NCBI RefSeq assembly: GCF_014654205.1
Contig: NZ_BNAW01000015.1
Coordinates: forward strand, 93,670 to 157,669
Length of the DNA stretch: 64,000 nucleotides
Source: Amycolatopsis bullii
GTDB taxonomy: Bacteria > Actinomycetota > Actinomycetes > Mycobacteriales > Pseudonocardiaceae
Direction: 5' to 3'
In this document: piece after piece, positions 40,960-49,870 of the stretch
Numbering within the stretch: position 1 is the first letter of the stretch
How the letters are laid out: each line of letters begins with the position of its first letter
Position numbers and translations under genes: made by a program
The notes under the pieces: model-generated
The model's database searches: none
Seen by the model: the letters and a program-made list of their open reading frames with translations, nothing else
What the model was told of the DNA's origin: nothing

Positions 40960-43506
40960 TCAGCTGCGGCCGAAGCAGACGAACGGCATCAGCGGTTCCG
41001 CCTGCGCCGCGTCCGCGAGCGCCCGCGCCGGCGGCGTCCCCACCGACAGCGCCTTGTGGAACGCCAGCATCACGCCGCCCGCCGTGCGGTCGTCCACCCT
41101 CGCCACGCTCGAGACCACCGTGCGGCTGCCGCCGTAGAGCAGCGCCGCCGTGAACCCGAGGACCTCGTCGCCCGCGCGGACCACCGCCTGTCCGACGTCG
41201 CACGAGGACAGCACCACCTGCTCCGGTGCCGTCGCCAGCTGCTGGACGTCGTAGGCCATCAGCGGTCCGTCGGCCAGGTTGAGCCGGGAGAACAGCACGT
41301 TCTCCTGCTCGTGGTGGCCGTGCGCGGCGAAGTGGGCCAGGCGGCAGCCGTCGAACGCCTTGAGCGTGGCCGCGACCGTCGCGTCCGGGCCGGTCAGGAT
41401 CTCGGCGTCCGGGTACAGCGGGGCCAGCCGGGCGACTTCGGTTTCGGCGTGGGTCAGGTCGGAGCCCGCGACGAGCAGCGGCGCGCCGGTCGCCCGGCCG
41501 GAGCGGCGGCCCGCGTCGAACCAGGCCGAGGACGACGGCGTGACCGTCACCGGACGGCCGTGCAACGTCGGCAGCAGCCCCCACGGGATCGCCGAAAGCG
41601 CGCCGGTCGGCACGACGACGACGTCGAGGTCGCCGAGCCGGGAAGCCAGCGGCGCCAGCAGGATCGCGTCGAGCGCGGTGACCTGCGTCCGCACCGACCG
41701 GCGGATGACCCGGTCCAGCTGCGGTGGCAGCTGCCGTCCGCACAACGCGTCGAGGTCGCTGTGCAGCCGCGCGACCGGCTCCGCGACGGCCGCCGCCGGG
41801 CCGAGTTCGACCAGCGCCACCCGGTGGTGCGCGATCACCTGCGCGCACAACGCGCCGCGATCGGCGAGGAAGCAGACCATCGCGCTGCCGGTCCCGGCGA
41901 GCTCGTCGCCGATCTCGCGCAGCTTGGCCTCGGCGTGGTCCGCGTCCACGCCCTCGGCTTGCCAGCCCTTGGCGCGGATCTCGCGTTCCAGCGCGGCACA
42001 CCGCTTCACGGCCTGGGTGTCCGGCTTCCCGGCCAGCTCGCCCGCGCGGATCTGCATCGAGAGGAACCGCAGCTCGGCGACGGCGTCGGCGGTCTCCGGG
42101 TGGGACGGCGGGCGCACCGGCCGGAACCGGAACGCCTGGGCGCGCGAGCGCTCGAGCCAGCGGAACACGACGCCCGGCGAGCGCTGCGCGAGCGCGGCGG
42201 AAAGGCCCGCGTCGGCGAGGGCCTTGCCCAGCGACGTCGTGCCGGTCTGCAGGTCGACGCTGCCGAACCGGCTGCGGTGCCGCTGCAGCTGCGTCAGCCC
42301 GGCCCGCGCGTTCGCGAAGGTGATCCGCCGGTGGCCCGTCGCGGCCCCGAGCTCGGCCAGCGCGAGCCGCCGCACCAGGCGGTTCTCCAGCGGCGCGGTC
42401 CGGCGGTCGCGCGGGGCGATCCCGGCGCGGGCGCCGTCGAGGTCGCCGAGCGCGATCCGGGCCCGGGCCGCCAGGAGGCCCGCGATCTCGGCGTCGTTGC
42501 GCAGGCCCAGCCCGGTGAGCCGGCCGGCCAGCGCGGTCGCTTCCGCGGCGACGCGGGCGATCCGCCGCCCGGCCGCGAAGTCCGCGCGCAGCACGGTCAG
42601 CCGCGCCACCGCGGCCCAGGTTTCGTTGCCACGACGACGAAACCGGCGTTCGGCCCGTCCGGCCCAGCTCCGCGCGGCCACCGGATCACCGCCGGCCAGC
42701 GCGGCCAGTGCCCTGGTCAGCTCGGCCTCGGCGTGTTCCTGGTTCATCCGCAGCCGCGGGAACTGCTCGAGCGCCGCGTCGAGTTCGGCGGCGGCTTCGT
42801 GGGGCAGCCCGGCGGCCAGCAGCGCCCGCGCCTTGTCGACGGCCAGCACCGGCAGCATCCCGACGCTCTGCTCGGCGTAGAACCCGCTCGCCGCGTCGAA
42901 GTCGCGCAGGGCGCCCGGGATGTCGCCGGTGAGCACCCGCGCCTGGCCGCGGCCGTGCGCGGCCTTGGCGAAGATCCGGGCCAGGCCGTCTTCCCCGGGA
43001 TGGGCGGCGCCGACCTGCTCGCACTGGTCGAGGTCGGCGAGCGCGAGCCGGACGCGGCCGGCGTACTGGTGCAGCATCGCGCGGTTGAGCAGCGTCCTGG
43101 CGAGCACGACGTGTTCGCCGGCCTGCCGCAGCAGCGGGATGGCCTCGTCGAAGCACGTCAGCGCCTCGTCCATCCGGCCGATCAGGATGAGCACGAGACC
43201 ACGTTGCTGGCGCAGGATCCCGCGCCCGGCGTCCGACACGAGGGCGTCGGCCTCGTCGAGCAGGGCGAGGCCGCGGGTGCTGTTGCCGAGCGCGGTTTCG
43301 ACGGCCGCGTAGGTGCCGAGCACGCGCGTGGCGAGGTCGGGCCAGGCGGGCCACCCGCCCGGTGGTCGCGCGGCGGGCAGGCCGAGCAGCCGCGCGGCGC
43401 TGCGGATCAGGCGTCCCCCGACCACCGGCTGGCCGTTGTTGGTCGCCGCGACCGCGCGCCGGTGCAGGTCGCGGACCCGGTCTTCGACCCTCGGCGACGC
43501 GACCAC
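40960..43506 (-). CDS. TPR-CHAT domain protease
   Basis: An 848-aa caspase-like protein. The first 560 residues form tandem helical TPR-type repeats (for example RGLALLDEADALVSDAGRGI, EALTCFDEAIPLLRQAGEHV, ALRDFDAASGFYAEQS), a protein-binding scaffold. The C-terminal CHAT domain carries the caspase dyad: His 729 in LAHFAAHGHH and Cys 769 in VVLSSCDVGQA, with the preceding VVVPTGALSAIPWGLL strand. No signal peptide. CHAT proteases act in bacterial stress and anti-phage responses by cutting specific partners. The likely partner or regulator is in the adjacent genes: a 95-aa protein, a subtilisin-like protease and an ECF sigma factor. Confidence 0.9.
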   Translation of the reverse strand: MVASPRVEDRVRDLHRRAVAATNNGQPVVGGRLIRSAARLLGLPAARPPGGWPAWPDLATRVLGTYAAVETALGNSTRGLALLDEADALVSDAGRGILRQQRGLVLILIGRMDEALTCFDEAIPLLRQAGEHVVLARTLLNRAMLHQYAGRVRLALADLDQCEQVGAAHPGEDGLARIFAKAAHGRGQARVLTGDIPGALRDFDAASGFYAEQSVGMLPVLAVDKARALLAAGLPHEAAAELDAALEQFPRLRMNQEHAEAELTRALAALAGGDPVAARSWAGRAERRFRRRGNETWAAVARLTVLRADFAAGRRIARVAAEATALAGRLTGLGLRNDAEIAGLLAARARIALGDLDGARAGIAPRDRRTAPLENRLVRRLALAELGAATGHRRITFANARAGLTQLQRHRSRFGSVDLQTGTTSLGKALADAGLSAALAQRSPGVVFRWLERSRAQAFRFRPVRPPSHPETADAVAELRFLSMQIRAGELAGKPDTQAVKRCAALEREIRAKGWQAEGVDADHAEAKLREIGDELAGTGSAMVCFLADRGALCAQVIAHHRVALVELGPAAAVAEPVARLHSDLDALCGRQLPPQLDRVIRRSVRTQVTALDAILLAPLASRLGDLDVVVVPTGALSAIPWGLLPTLHGRPVTVTPSSSAWFDAGRRSGRATGAPLLVAGSDLTHAETEVARLAPLYPDAEILTGPDATVAATLKAFDGCRLAHFAAHGHHEQENVLFSRLNLADGPLMAYDVQQLATAPEQVVLSSCDVGQAVVRAGDEVLGFTAALLYGGSRTVVSSVARVDDRTAGGVMLAFHKALSVGTPPARALADAAQAEPLMPFVCFGRS

Positions 43507-43591
43507 GGGCTGCCCTTTCGGCCGGGGAAGGACGCCCCGGATCGTACCTCCGGGTCAGCGGTATCAGGCAGTTCTTGCAGACTGCAGCACC

Positions 43592-43879
43592 ATGGCGAAC
43601 GAATTCCCCGCGCCGACGGTCGTCGACGCCCTGCCCCGCCGGTTCCGCGGGCTCATCGTGGAACTGCTCGCCGACCGCGCCCCGGACCTGCTGGCCGCGT
43701 TGGAAAAGCAGGAGAAGCCGACGCTCGCCCAGCAGGAAGCCGTGCTCGAAGTGCTGGTCGACGCCTTCGTCGACCACCTCGGCCCGTGGGACGAACCCAC
43801 TCCGCGGGGCGCGCTCATCGACGACGCCCTCGGCGCCTTCCTCGAGCAGTGGCCCGCGGAGGACCTCACCGACGAGTGA
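43592..43879 (+). CDS. small acidic hypothetical protein next to CHAT gene
   Basis: A 95-aa acidic, mostly helical protein (VVDALPRRFRGLIVELLADR, AVLEVLVDAFVDHLGPWDEP, LIDDALGAFLEQWPAEDL). No known motif. It is divergent from the CHAT protease gene with 85 bp between the starts and convergent with the beta-sandwich gene 7 bp away. Its position between the two halves of the protease block makes it a candidate substrate, inhibitor or sensor (inference). Codon use is normal for the genome, supporting a real gene. Confidence 0.65.
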   Translation: MANEFPAPTVVDALPRRFRGLIVELLADRAPDLLAALEKQEKPTLAQQEAVLEVLVDAFVDHLGPWDEPTPRGALIDDALGAFLEQWPAEDLTDE

Positions 43880-43886
43880 ACCCGCG

Positions 43887-44372
43887 TCAGAGTTCGATCG
43901 CCGGGGTGCTCACCGTCCTCGACCGGCCCACCGTGCGCACCAGCACCTGGACCATCCCGTGCGGCACGCCGCTCACCGCGAACCGGCCGTCCGCGTCCGA
44001 CGTCGTCGTCAACGTGCCGGAGCTCGCGCGGACCTCGATCGGGTGCTCGGCCGGCGGGGTGAGCCAGCCGTCCAGGCGGATCGTGCCCCCGGGCTCGGCG
44101 CTCACGTTCACCATGATCGTCAGGCTCTCGCTGTCGAACGTGATGAGCCTGCCCTGCTCGGCGGCACTGCGCGCACCCGCCAACGCCTCCTGCTCCCGGA
44201 TGCGCATTACCTCCAGGTCGACGTCCTCCAGCCGGATCGCGAACCGGATCTGGTCCACCAGCGTGGCGGGCATCGGGTCGGCGTCTTCCCACAGCTCGCG
44301 CACGCCGGCCAGCAGCCGGAAGTCGAGCTCGTCCAAGGGCTCGTCGGCGCCTGGTGGTTCGACGGTGGTCAC
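43887..44372 (-). CDS. carboxypeptidase-regulatory-like beta-sandwich protein
   Basis: A 161-aa cytoplasmic protein with a helical N-terminal half (ELDFRLLAGVRELWEDADPMP, DQIRFAIRLEDVDLEVMRIREQEALAGARSA). The C-terminal beta-sandwich is of the carboxypeptidase regulatory type (TIRLDGWLTPPAEHPIEVRA, TTTSDADGRFAVSGVPHGMVQVLVRT). No membrane helix. The GTG start overlaps the ECF sigma stop (GTGA), so it is the last gene of the protease operon. It could be a sigma-factor modulator or an adaptor for the proteases; not an enzyme by sequence. Confidence 0.75.
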   Translation of the reverse strand: MTTVEPPGADEPLDELDFRLLAGVRELWEDADPMPATLVDQIRFAIRLEDVDLEVMRIREQEALAGARSAAEQGRLITFDSESLTIMVNVSAEPGGTIRLDGWLTPPAEHPIEVRASSGTLTTTSDADGRFAVSGVPHGMVQVLVRTVGRSRTVSTPAIEL

Positions 44373-44944
44373 AGCCAATCTCCTTCGCCGTTGGCGAGTA
44401 GCTGCTCGCGCAGGCGCGCGAGGCAGCGTCCCCTGGTCGGGCCGATACTCCCCCTCGGCATGCCCAGCCGGGCGCCGACTTCGGCGTAGTCCGGCCGGTG
44501 CACGAACGCCACGATCCGCAGCAGGCTGCGGCAGCGTTCGGGCAGGTTGTCCACCGCGCGCCACAAGCGCACGCGCTGGTCTTCGCGCAGCACCCCCTCC
44601 TCGGGTGCCGGGGAGGCCTCGGCCGGCCGCTCCGGGAGTTCCGGCAGCGGCCGCTCGAGCTGGCGCTTTTCCCCCGTGCGCCAGGCCTCCCGTTTCGTGA
44701 CGGTGATCAGCCAGCCGGTCAGCGCAACCGGCGAGCGGATCTCGCGGAACGAGCCGAGCAGCCGCAGCCACGTCGTCTGCACGACGTCGGCCGCGTGCTC
44801 GGTGTCGAGTCCCTGGTCGCGCGCGACCTGCCAGAGCAGGGGCGTGAGCAGGGAAACCAGCTCGTCCAGCGCCGCGCGGTCGCCCTCCCGCGCGGCGTCG
44901 AACAGGGTCGCCACGCGGGCGTGGTCGGTCTTGGCCACGTTCAC
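44369..44944 (-). CDS. ECF RNA polymerase sigma factor
   Basis: A 191-aa ECF sigma factor. Sigma-2: VATLFDAAREGDRAALDELVSLLTPLLWQVARDQGLDTEHAADVVQTTWLRLLGSFREIRSPVALTGWLITVTKREAWR. Sigma-4: RVLWRAVD-type helices then LPERCRSLLRIVAFVHRPDYAEVGARLGMPRGSIGPTRGRCLARLREQL. The GTG start overlaps the stop of the subtilase gene. No classical anti-sigma factor is adjacent; the beta-sandwich protein or the proteases may provide control. Likely drives expression of this cluster. Confidence 0.9.
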   Translation of the reverse strand: MNVAKTDHARVATLFDAAREGDRAALDELVSLLTPLLWQVARDQGLDTEHAADVVQTTWLRLLGSFREIRSPVALTGWLITVTKREAWRTGEKRQLERPLPELPERPAEASPAPEEGVLREDQRVRLWRAVDNLPERCRSLLRIVAFVHRPDYAEVGARLGMPRGSIGPTRGRCLARLREQLLANGEGDWL

Positions 44945-46569
44945 AGCGAGCCCAGTGCGGTCCACGCGCGTTTGACGACGGTTTCGCGGTCGACCGTGGC
45001 GAGGTCGCCGGACTGCAGCAGGGCCTTCGCGAGCTCGGCGGCGGCCAGCGGCGCGGCGAACGACGTCCCGTCCCAGACCGCGAAGCCGGCGCTGTAGTCG
45101 TCGGGGTCGAAGGAATTGCGGCCGAAGCCCGGGACCTCGTGGTCGGCGGCCGCGGTGCCGCGGACGTCGGTCGGGTAGGTGCTGACGACGCCGGCACCGG
45201 TCGCCCAGGCCCGCACCCACGGGCCTTCGTTGGAGAACAGCGCCTTGCTCGCGGTGACGTCGGGGTTGAGTGCCCCGACGCTGATCACCTGCGGACCGCT
45301 GCCGCCGCCGAGCGGCTGGTCGGCGAAGGCCGCCGGGTAGAACCGGCGGGTGGTGGCGTCGTTGCCCGCGGCCGCGACGACGAGCACACCGAGGCCCAGC
45401 AGCTCCGCGATGGCCGCGCCGAACTGGCCGGTGTAGGCGACGTCCGCCGGGTTTTCCTCGTAGTAGCCCAGCGACAGCGAGACGATGTCGACCATGTCCT
45501 CGGGCCGGTTGTCCGCCTGCGCGGCCCGGACGCGGTCGGCGAGCAGGTGCAGCGCGAGCAGGACGTCGGCTTCGTACGCGACGCCGTCGCTGTGCACCAC
45601 GCGGATGGCGAGGGTGTCGGCTTCGGGGCAGGCCTGCCGGACGATGCCGGCGATGAACAGGCCGTGCCCGGTGTCGGTGTCGACGTCGCCGATCAGCGGC
45701 TGGCCGGTCGTCGGCGCGTCCCAGTGGTCGTCGAGCAGCTGGGTGGGCAGCGTCGTCCCGGAGGTGAGCTCGGCCTGCAGGATCGCCGCCTGGATGTCCG
45801 GCGCGATGGCCAGCCCGGAGCCGGCGGGCGGCGGTCCGGAGCGGTCGGGCAAGCCGAACCACGGGTGCGGGCCGATGCCGGTGTCCAGCACGGCGATCAC
45901 CGGACGCCGCTGCTCCGGCCGCTCGCTGCGGTGGGGCGGAGCCGCGGCCAGCGTCACCGGGATCCGGTTGGCGCCGCGGGTGCGCCCGTAGGAGCTGCCC
46001 GCGCCGAACCCGCTGGTCTCCCACGGCGTGCCGCCGAGGCCGCTGGTCTCCCACGGCACCCCGCCGAACACCGGCGTCGTGAACAGCAGGTGCTCCGGCG
46101 AAATCCGCGCGACCAGGTCCGGGTCGAGCTCGGGCCGCTCGCCCGACGCCGCCGACCGCAGCAGCTGCAGCGCTTTCCAGCAGTCGACGACGACCGGGTC
46201 GGCGTCTTCACGGACGCGCAGCAGGGCGCGGACGGGCAGTTCCTCGAGCTGCCGGGCGCGCGCGGTCTCCTCGGTGTCGCGGTCGCCCGCCGGTTCGGCG
46301 TACAGGCCGATCCGGGCCAGGACGCCGTTGATCGCGCCCAGGGTCTGCTGGTCGCGCAGGTACCGCTGCGGGGCGAGGAACACACCCGGCCGGTACACGG
46401 TGGTGCGCGGGGCCGGCTGCCCGGCCGCTACGACGGCCGTCGCCCGGTCGAGCACGCGGGCTCCGTGCCGGTCCAGCAACTGCCTCGGCGGGGCCGGGAG
46501 TTCGTTGAGCGTGCTCGCGTCCTCCGCCGCTGCTTCCGCGGTCTCGTCCCGCACGAACCTGACGACCAT
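44941..46569 (-). CDS. cytoplasmic S8 (subtilisin-like) serine peptidase
   Basis: A 542-aa subtilase with an intact triad: Asp 229 (VIAVLDTGIG), His 302 (DTDTGHGLFIAGIV) and Ser 503 (WDGTSFAAPLAAAE). There is no signal peptide, so it stays in the cell. The roughly 220-residue N-terminal region is not a usual propeptide. It is arginine-rich and contains two copies of GGxPWETSG in tandem just before the catalytic domain. GCAGGAGGG precedes the ATG. First gene of the operon with the ECF sigma factor. Together with the CHAT protease this makes two unrelated intracellular proteases in one locus. Confidence 0.9.
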   Translation of the reverse strand: MVVRFVRDETAEAAAEDASTLNELPAPPRQLLDRHGARVLDRATAVVAAGQPAPRTTVYRPGVFLAPQRYLRDQQTLGAINGVLARIGLYAEPAGDRDTEETARARQLEELPVRALLRVREDADPVVVDCWKALQLLRSAASGERPELDPDLVARISPEHLLFTTPVFGGVPWETSGLGGTPWETSGFGAGSSYGRTRGANRIPVTLAAAPPHRSERPEQRRPVIAVLDTGIGPHPWFGLPDRSGPPPAGSGLAIAPDIQAAILQAELTSGTTLPTQLLDDHWDAPTTGQPLIGDVDTDTGHGLFIAGIVRQACPEADTLAIRVVHSDGVAYEADVLLALHLLADRVRAAQADNRPEDMVDIVSLSLGYYEENPADVAYTGQFGAAIAELLGLGVLVVAAAGNDATTRRFYPAAFADQPLGGGSGPQVISVGALNPDVTASKALFSNEGPWVRAWATGAGVVSTYPTDVRGTAAADHEVPGFGRNSFDPDDYSAGFAVWDGTSFAAPLAAAELAKALLQSGDLATVDRETVVKRAWTALGSL

Positions 46570-46767
46570 CGGGTCCACCCTCCTGCTGCCTCTGCCCCCG
46601 CCACTGATCACCAACGGCACCCGGGAAAGACCCGCGGGCCGCCCTTGGGATACGACACCGACGTCACGAATGCATAACGGCGACGGCAAACGGGTGACGA
46701 CGTATCTGGCGCCCCGGCCTCACCCACTTGGCCGTCCGGAAGTCACGGATCCATCGGGGAGATCACC

Positions 46768-49700
46768 ATGGTTGTGCTCCGGTCGAGCACGCACGAAGCG
46801 GCCTTCACCCCGGAACCGGCGACCGGCGGCGGCTCCATCACGGTGCCACTCGACCTGCCGCCCGGTCCCGGCGGCAGCGCGCCCGCGCTCGCGCTGCGCT
46901 ACGCGACCGGCGCGCCGAACGGCCCGTTCGGCGGCGGGTTCACCCTCCCGCTGCCGCACGTCGGGACGGCGGGCGATCACGCGCCCTCCGGTGCGGCGGG
47001 CCGGCTCGTCCGCCGTGGTGACGGCTTCCTGCTCACCACGCCCGCCGGCCTGCGGCACTTCCTCGGCCCCGGCGACGGCGCCACCTGGTACCTCGACCGG
47101 ACCGAGGACGCCTTCGGCGTCACCACGACGTTCGGCTGGGCGCACCACAGCGGCCAGGCCTACCTCACGCGCGTCTCCTACGGCCCGTACGAAGTGGAGT
47201 TCGGCTACGAGCCGCGGCCGGACGTGCTGCGCCGGGGCCGCGACGGCACCCTCGTCACGACCGCCCTGCGGTGCGCGCGGATCGACCTGCGGGTGCCCAC
47301 CTCGGCGCGGCCGCTCGTGCGGCGGTGGACCCTCGGCTACGACGCCGACGACGTCACCGGCGCCTCCCTGCTGACGTCGGTGGCGCTCACCGGTTTCGAC
47401 GCCCACGGTGCCGAAACCGCCGCTCCGGTGGTGCGGCTGGCCTACGCCGCCGTGGACGCCCCGCCACCGCGGCGGGGCCGGCTGACCGCGCGGGCGCGCT
47501 CCGGCGGCGGGGTGTCCGTGCTCGACGCCGTGCCGTACCACTCCTTCGAAGACCCGCCCCGCACCGGACGGCTGTGCGAAATCGACAACGGGCTGGGCCT
47601 GCGGACCGCGATCGAGTACGCGACCGTCGCCTCGGTGCCGGTGGTCCGGCGGGTCTCGCTGCGCGAATCGGCCACCGGCCACATGGGCGTCACGGAGTTC
47701 GAGTACCACGACAGCCGGGCGCCCGGCTTCGGCCGCGTGGTCCAGGACGACCTCGGCGACGAGTACGCGCCCACCCTGCGGACCGTGCGCTGGTTCGGCG
47801 ATCAGGGGCACCTGGCCAAGGAGGAGACCTACGGCCTCGACGGCTCACCGGCGGCGGACCGGCCGTACCGCCGCGTCGAGCACCGCCGACGTCCACAGTG
47901 GACGCAGTCGGTGACGACGGTGTTCGAACGCCGGGAGACGCCGGTCTCGGTCACCACGATGGAGACGGCGTTCGATTCGGCCGGGAACCCGACCCGGGAG
48001 GTGGAGACGACCGAACGGCCCGGGCGCGAGCCGGTCGTGCGCGAGACCCGGACCAGCTACGCCGCCGATCCCGAACACCGGTTCACCGCGCTCCCGGCGC
48101 GGGTCCGCGAGCTGGACGGCACCGGGAAAGTGCTGTCCGACAAGATTTTCCGGTACGACGAAGAGCCCGATGGCCGCGCCGGTTCGCACGGCTTCCGCAC
48201 CGCGCAGGAGGAGCTGGTGCTCACCGACGCCCTCGTCGCCGACGTCTACGGCTCGTCACCGCCGGACCTGCGGTACCACGGCTACCACCGCCGTCCCGGC
48301 GAAGAAGGCTGGTGGGTCACGACGTTCCACGGGCGGCTCGGCACCGTCGCCGGGCTGCGCACCACGACCACCGACGCGCTCGGCCACGCCCGCGAAGTCC
48401 GGTACTCCGCCGACCACTGCTTCCCCGAGGTGGCCACGGACCCGCTGGGCAACGTGACGATCACCCGCCACGACGTCCGCACGGCGCGGGTGTGCGAGGT
48501 GACCGACCCGGCGGGCGCGGTGACCACGCTGACCCACGACCCGCTGGGCCGGCCGGAAACGGTCGTGCGGCCGGGCGATTCGGCCGATCTGCCGACCGTC
48601 CGGTACCGCTACGACGGCACCCGCGTCACCACCGAGCAGCGGGCGGTGTCCGGCGAGGCGGAGGTGCTGGTGAGCGCCGAGCTGCGCGACGGCGCCGGGC
48701 GGCTGCTGGAGCGGCGGCACGCGGAACTGCTCGGCGACGTCGTCGACGAGCACCACGAGTACTGCGCGCGGGGCCTGGTGTGCCGCACCAGCCGGGCGTT
48801 CCGGGACGGCGACCCGCTGCCGCCGCCCGAGGAATTCCGGTACGACGCACTGGGCCGCCCGCTTCCGGTCCGCGAAGACCACGGCCCCGGACGCGGGGTG
48901 CGCGACCTGCTCGGACGGGAACTGCGCGGGGAAGACGGTGTCGTGCACGTCCGGGACGCGGCGGGAGACGTCGTCGAGTCGCGGACCCCGGGCGGGCACA
49001 CGGTGTTCCGGGTCCGCGACGCCGTCGGCCGGGTGGTCGCGGTGCTGGTCGACGACCCGCGCGGCACGCCGGTCACCACGTTCACCCACCACGACGGCGG
49101 GCTGCCGGTCCCGCTCGGCGCGGGGCCGCACAGCTGCGGGCGCCTGGTGCGCGTCGCCGACGAATGCGGGGTGACCCAGTTCGGCTACGACGCACTGGGG
49201 CGGCCGGCGGAGAAGCGCTGGCGCCCGGCGCACGTCGCCGTCGAGTACCGGCTCGACGTGACCCGCCGCGCCGACGGGCGGATCTCGGCGGTGACCTACC
49301 CCGACGCCGGCGACGGGCGGCTGACCGTGCACCACCAGTACGACGAGGTCGCCAGGCTGGTGAGCGTGCCCGGGTTCGTCGACGCCGTCGACTTCGACGT
49401 GCGCGGCCACCGCACCGCGGTGCACTACGCGAACGGCGTCAGCGAGCACTTCACCGACGGGCGGCACGTGCTCACCGGACCGGGCGGGCTGCTGCGTGAA
49501 CTCGAGCCGGGTCCGTCCCCGGAACCGCCGTCCGGCAGCGAAATCCGGGACGCGTTCGGCCGGCTGCGCGGGGTGCACGGCAACGACGGTGTCAACGCGC
49601 TCTACAGCTACGACCACACCGGCCGCCGCGTCCGCACCCTGATCACCAACGGCGCGCACATCCACGAAGTCCTGACCCCGGACGACCACTACGCCATAGA

Positions 49701-49845
49701 GGACGGCGAGCTGGTGGTCGTGGTGGCGGGCGCGGTGCGGCAGTACGCGGACGGCAGGCGCCGGTACCTGCACTTCGACGACACCGGCCAGATCGCCCTG
49801 ATCACCGACGAGCACGGCGCGCTCGTGAGTGTTCAGGCGGGTTAG
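46768..49845 (+). CDS. SpvB/RHS YD-repeat protein, C-terminally truncated
   Basis: A 1025-aa protein of the insecticidal-toxin-complex/RHS type. It begins with a SpvB-like region (GGGSITVPLDLPPGPGGSAP, LALRYATGAPNGPFGGGFTL). YD repeats follow (DPLGRPETVVRPGDSADLPTVRYRYDG, FGYDALGRPAEKRW, YSYDHTGRRVRTLI). It stops at RRYLHFDDTGQIALITDEHG, exactly where RHS proteins continue into the core and variable toxin tip. The final codons (LVSVQAG, stop) are encoded by the left arm of a dispersed hairpin repeat, so the original 3' end has apparently been replaced. No signal peptide or VgrG/PAAR partner. SD GGGGAG before the ATG. The product could form an empty shell or be a relic. Confidence 0.85.
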   Translation: MVVLRSSTHEAAFTPEPATGGGSITVPLDLPPGPGGSAPALALRYATGAPNGPFGGGFTLPLPHVGTAGDHAPSGAAGRLVRRGDGFLLTTPAGLRHFLGPGDGATWYLDRTEDAFGVTTTFGWAHHSGQAYLTRVSYGPYEVEFGYEPRPDVLRRGRDGTLVTTALRCARIDLRVPTSARPLVRRWTLGYDADDVTGASLLTSVALTGFDAHGAETAAPVVRLAYAAVDAPPPRRGRLTARARSGGGVSVLDAVPYHSFEDPPRTGRLCEIDNGLGLRTAIEYATVASVPVVRRVSLRESATGHMGVTEFEYHDSRAPGFGRVVQDDLGDEYAPTLRTVRWFGDQGHLAKEETYGLDGSPAADRPYRRVEHRRRPQWTQSVTTVFERRETPVSVTTMETAFDSAGNPTREVETTERPGREPVVRETRTSYAADPEHRFTALPARVRELDGTGKVLSDKIFRYDEEPDGRAGSHGFRTAQEELVLTDALVADVYGSSPPDLRYHGYHRRPGEEGWWVTTFHGRLGTVAGLRTTTTDALGHAREVRYSADHCFPEVATDPLGNVTITRHDVRTARVCEVTDPAGAVTTLTHDPLGRPETVVRPGDSADLPTVRYRYDGTRVTTEQRAVSGEAEVLVSAELRDGAGRLLERRHAELLGDVVDEHHEYCARGLVCRTSRAFRDGDPLPPPEEFRYDALGRPLPVREDHGPGRGVRDLLGRELRGEDGVVHVRDAAGDVVESRTPGGHTVFRVRDAVGRVVAVLVDDPRGTPVTTFTHHDGGLPVPLGAGPHSCGRLVRVADECGVTQFGYDALGRPAEKRWRPAHVAVEYRLDVTRRADGRISAVTYPDAGDGRLTVHHQYDEVARLVSVPGFVDAVDFDVRGHRTAVHYANGVSEHFTDGRHVLTGPGGLLRELEPGPSPEPPSGSEIRDAFGRLRGVHGNDGVNALYSYDHTGRRVRTLITNGAHIHEVLTPDDHYAIEDGELVVVVAGAVRQYADGRRRYLHFDDTGQIALITDEHGALVSVQAG

Positions 49846-49866
49846 AACCCGCTTTACCACTCACGA
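49823..49866. repeat. second copy of the TCGTGAGTG hairpin repeat, ends the RHS gene
   Basis: TCGTGAGTGTTCAGGCGGGTT and the near-complementary AACCCGCTTTACCACTCACGA form a 21-bp stem with three mismatches and a 2-nt loop. It is clearly the same element as 7911-7953. The stop codon of the RHS-like gene lies inside it, and it separates that gene from the convergent sigma factor. Confidence 0.75.
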
Positions 49867-49870
49867 CGGG

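Noticed and set aside
43887..44372. Carboxypeptidase enzyme
   Set aside because: Only the regulatory-like beta-sandwich is visible. There is no zinc-peptidase motif.
46768..49845. Active polymorphic toxin with immunity gene
   Set aside because: The protein ends before the RHS core and toxin tip, and no small immunity gene follows on the same strand.
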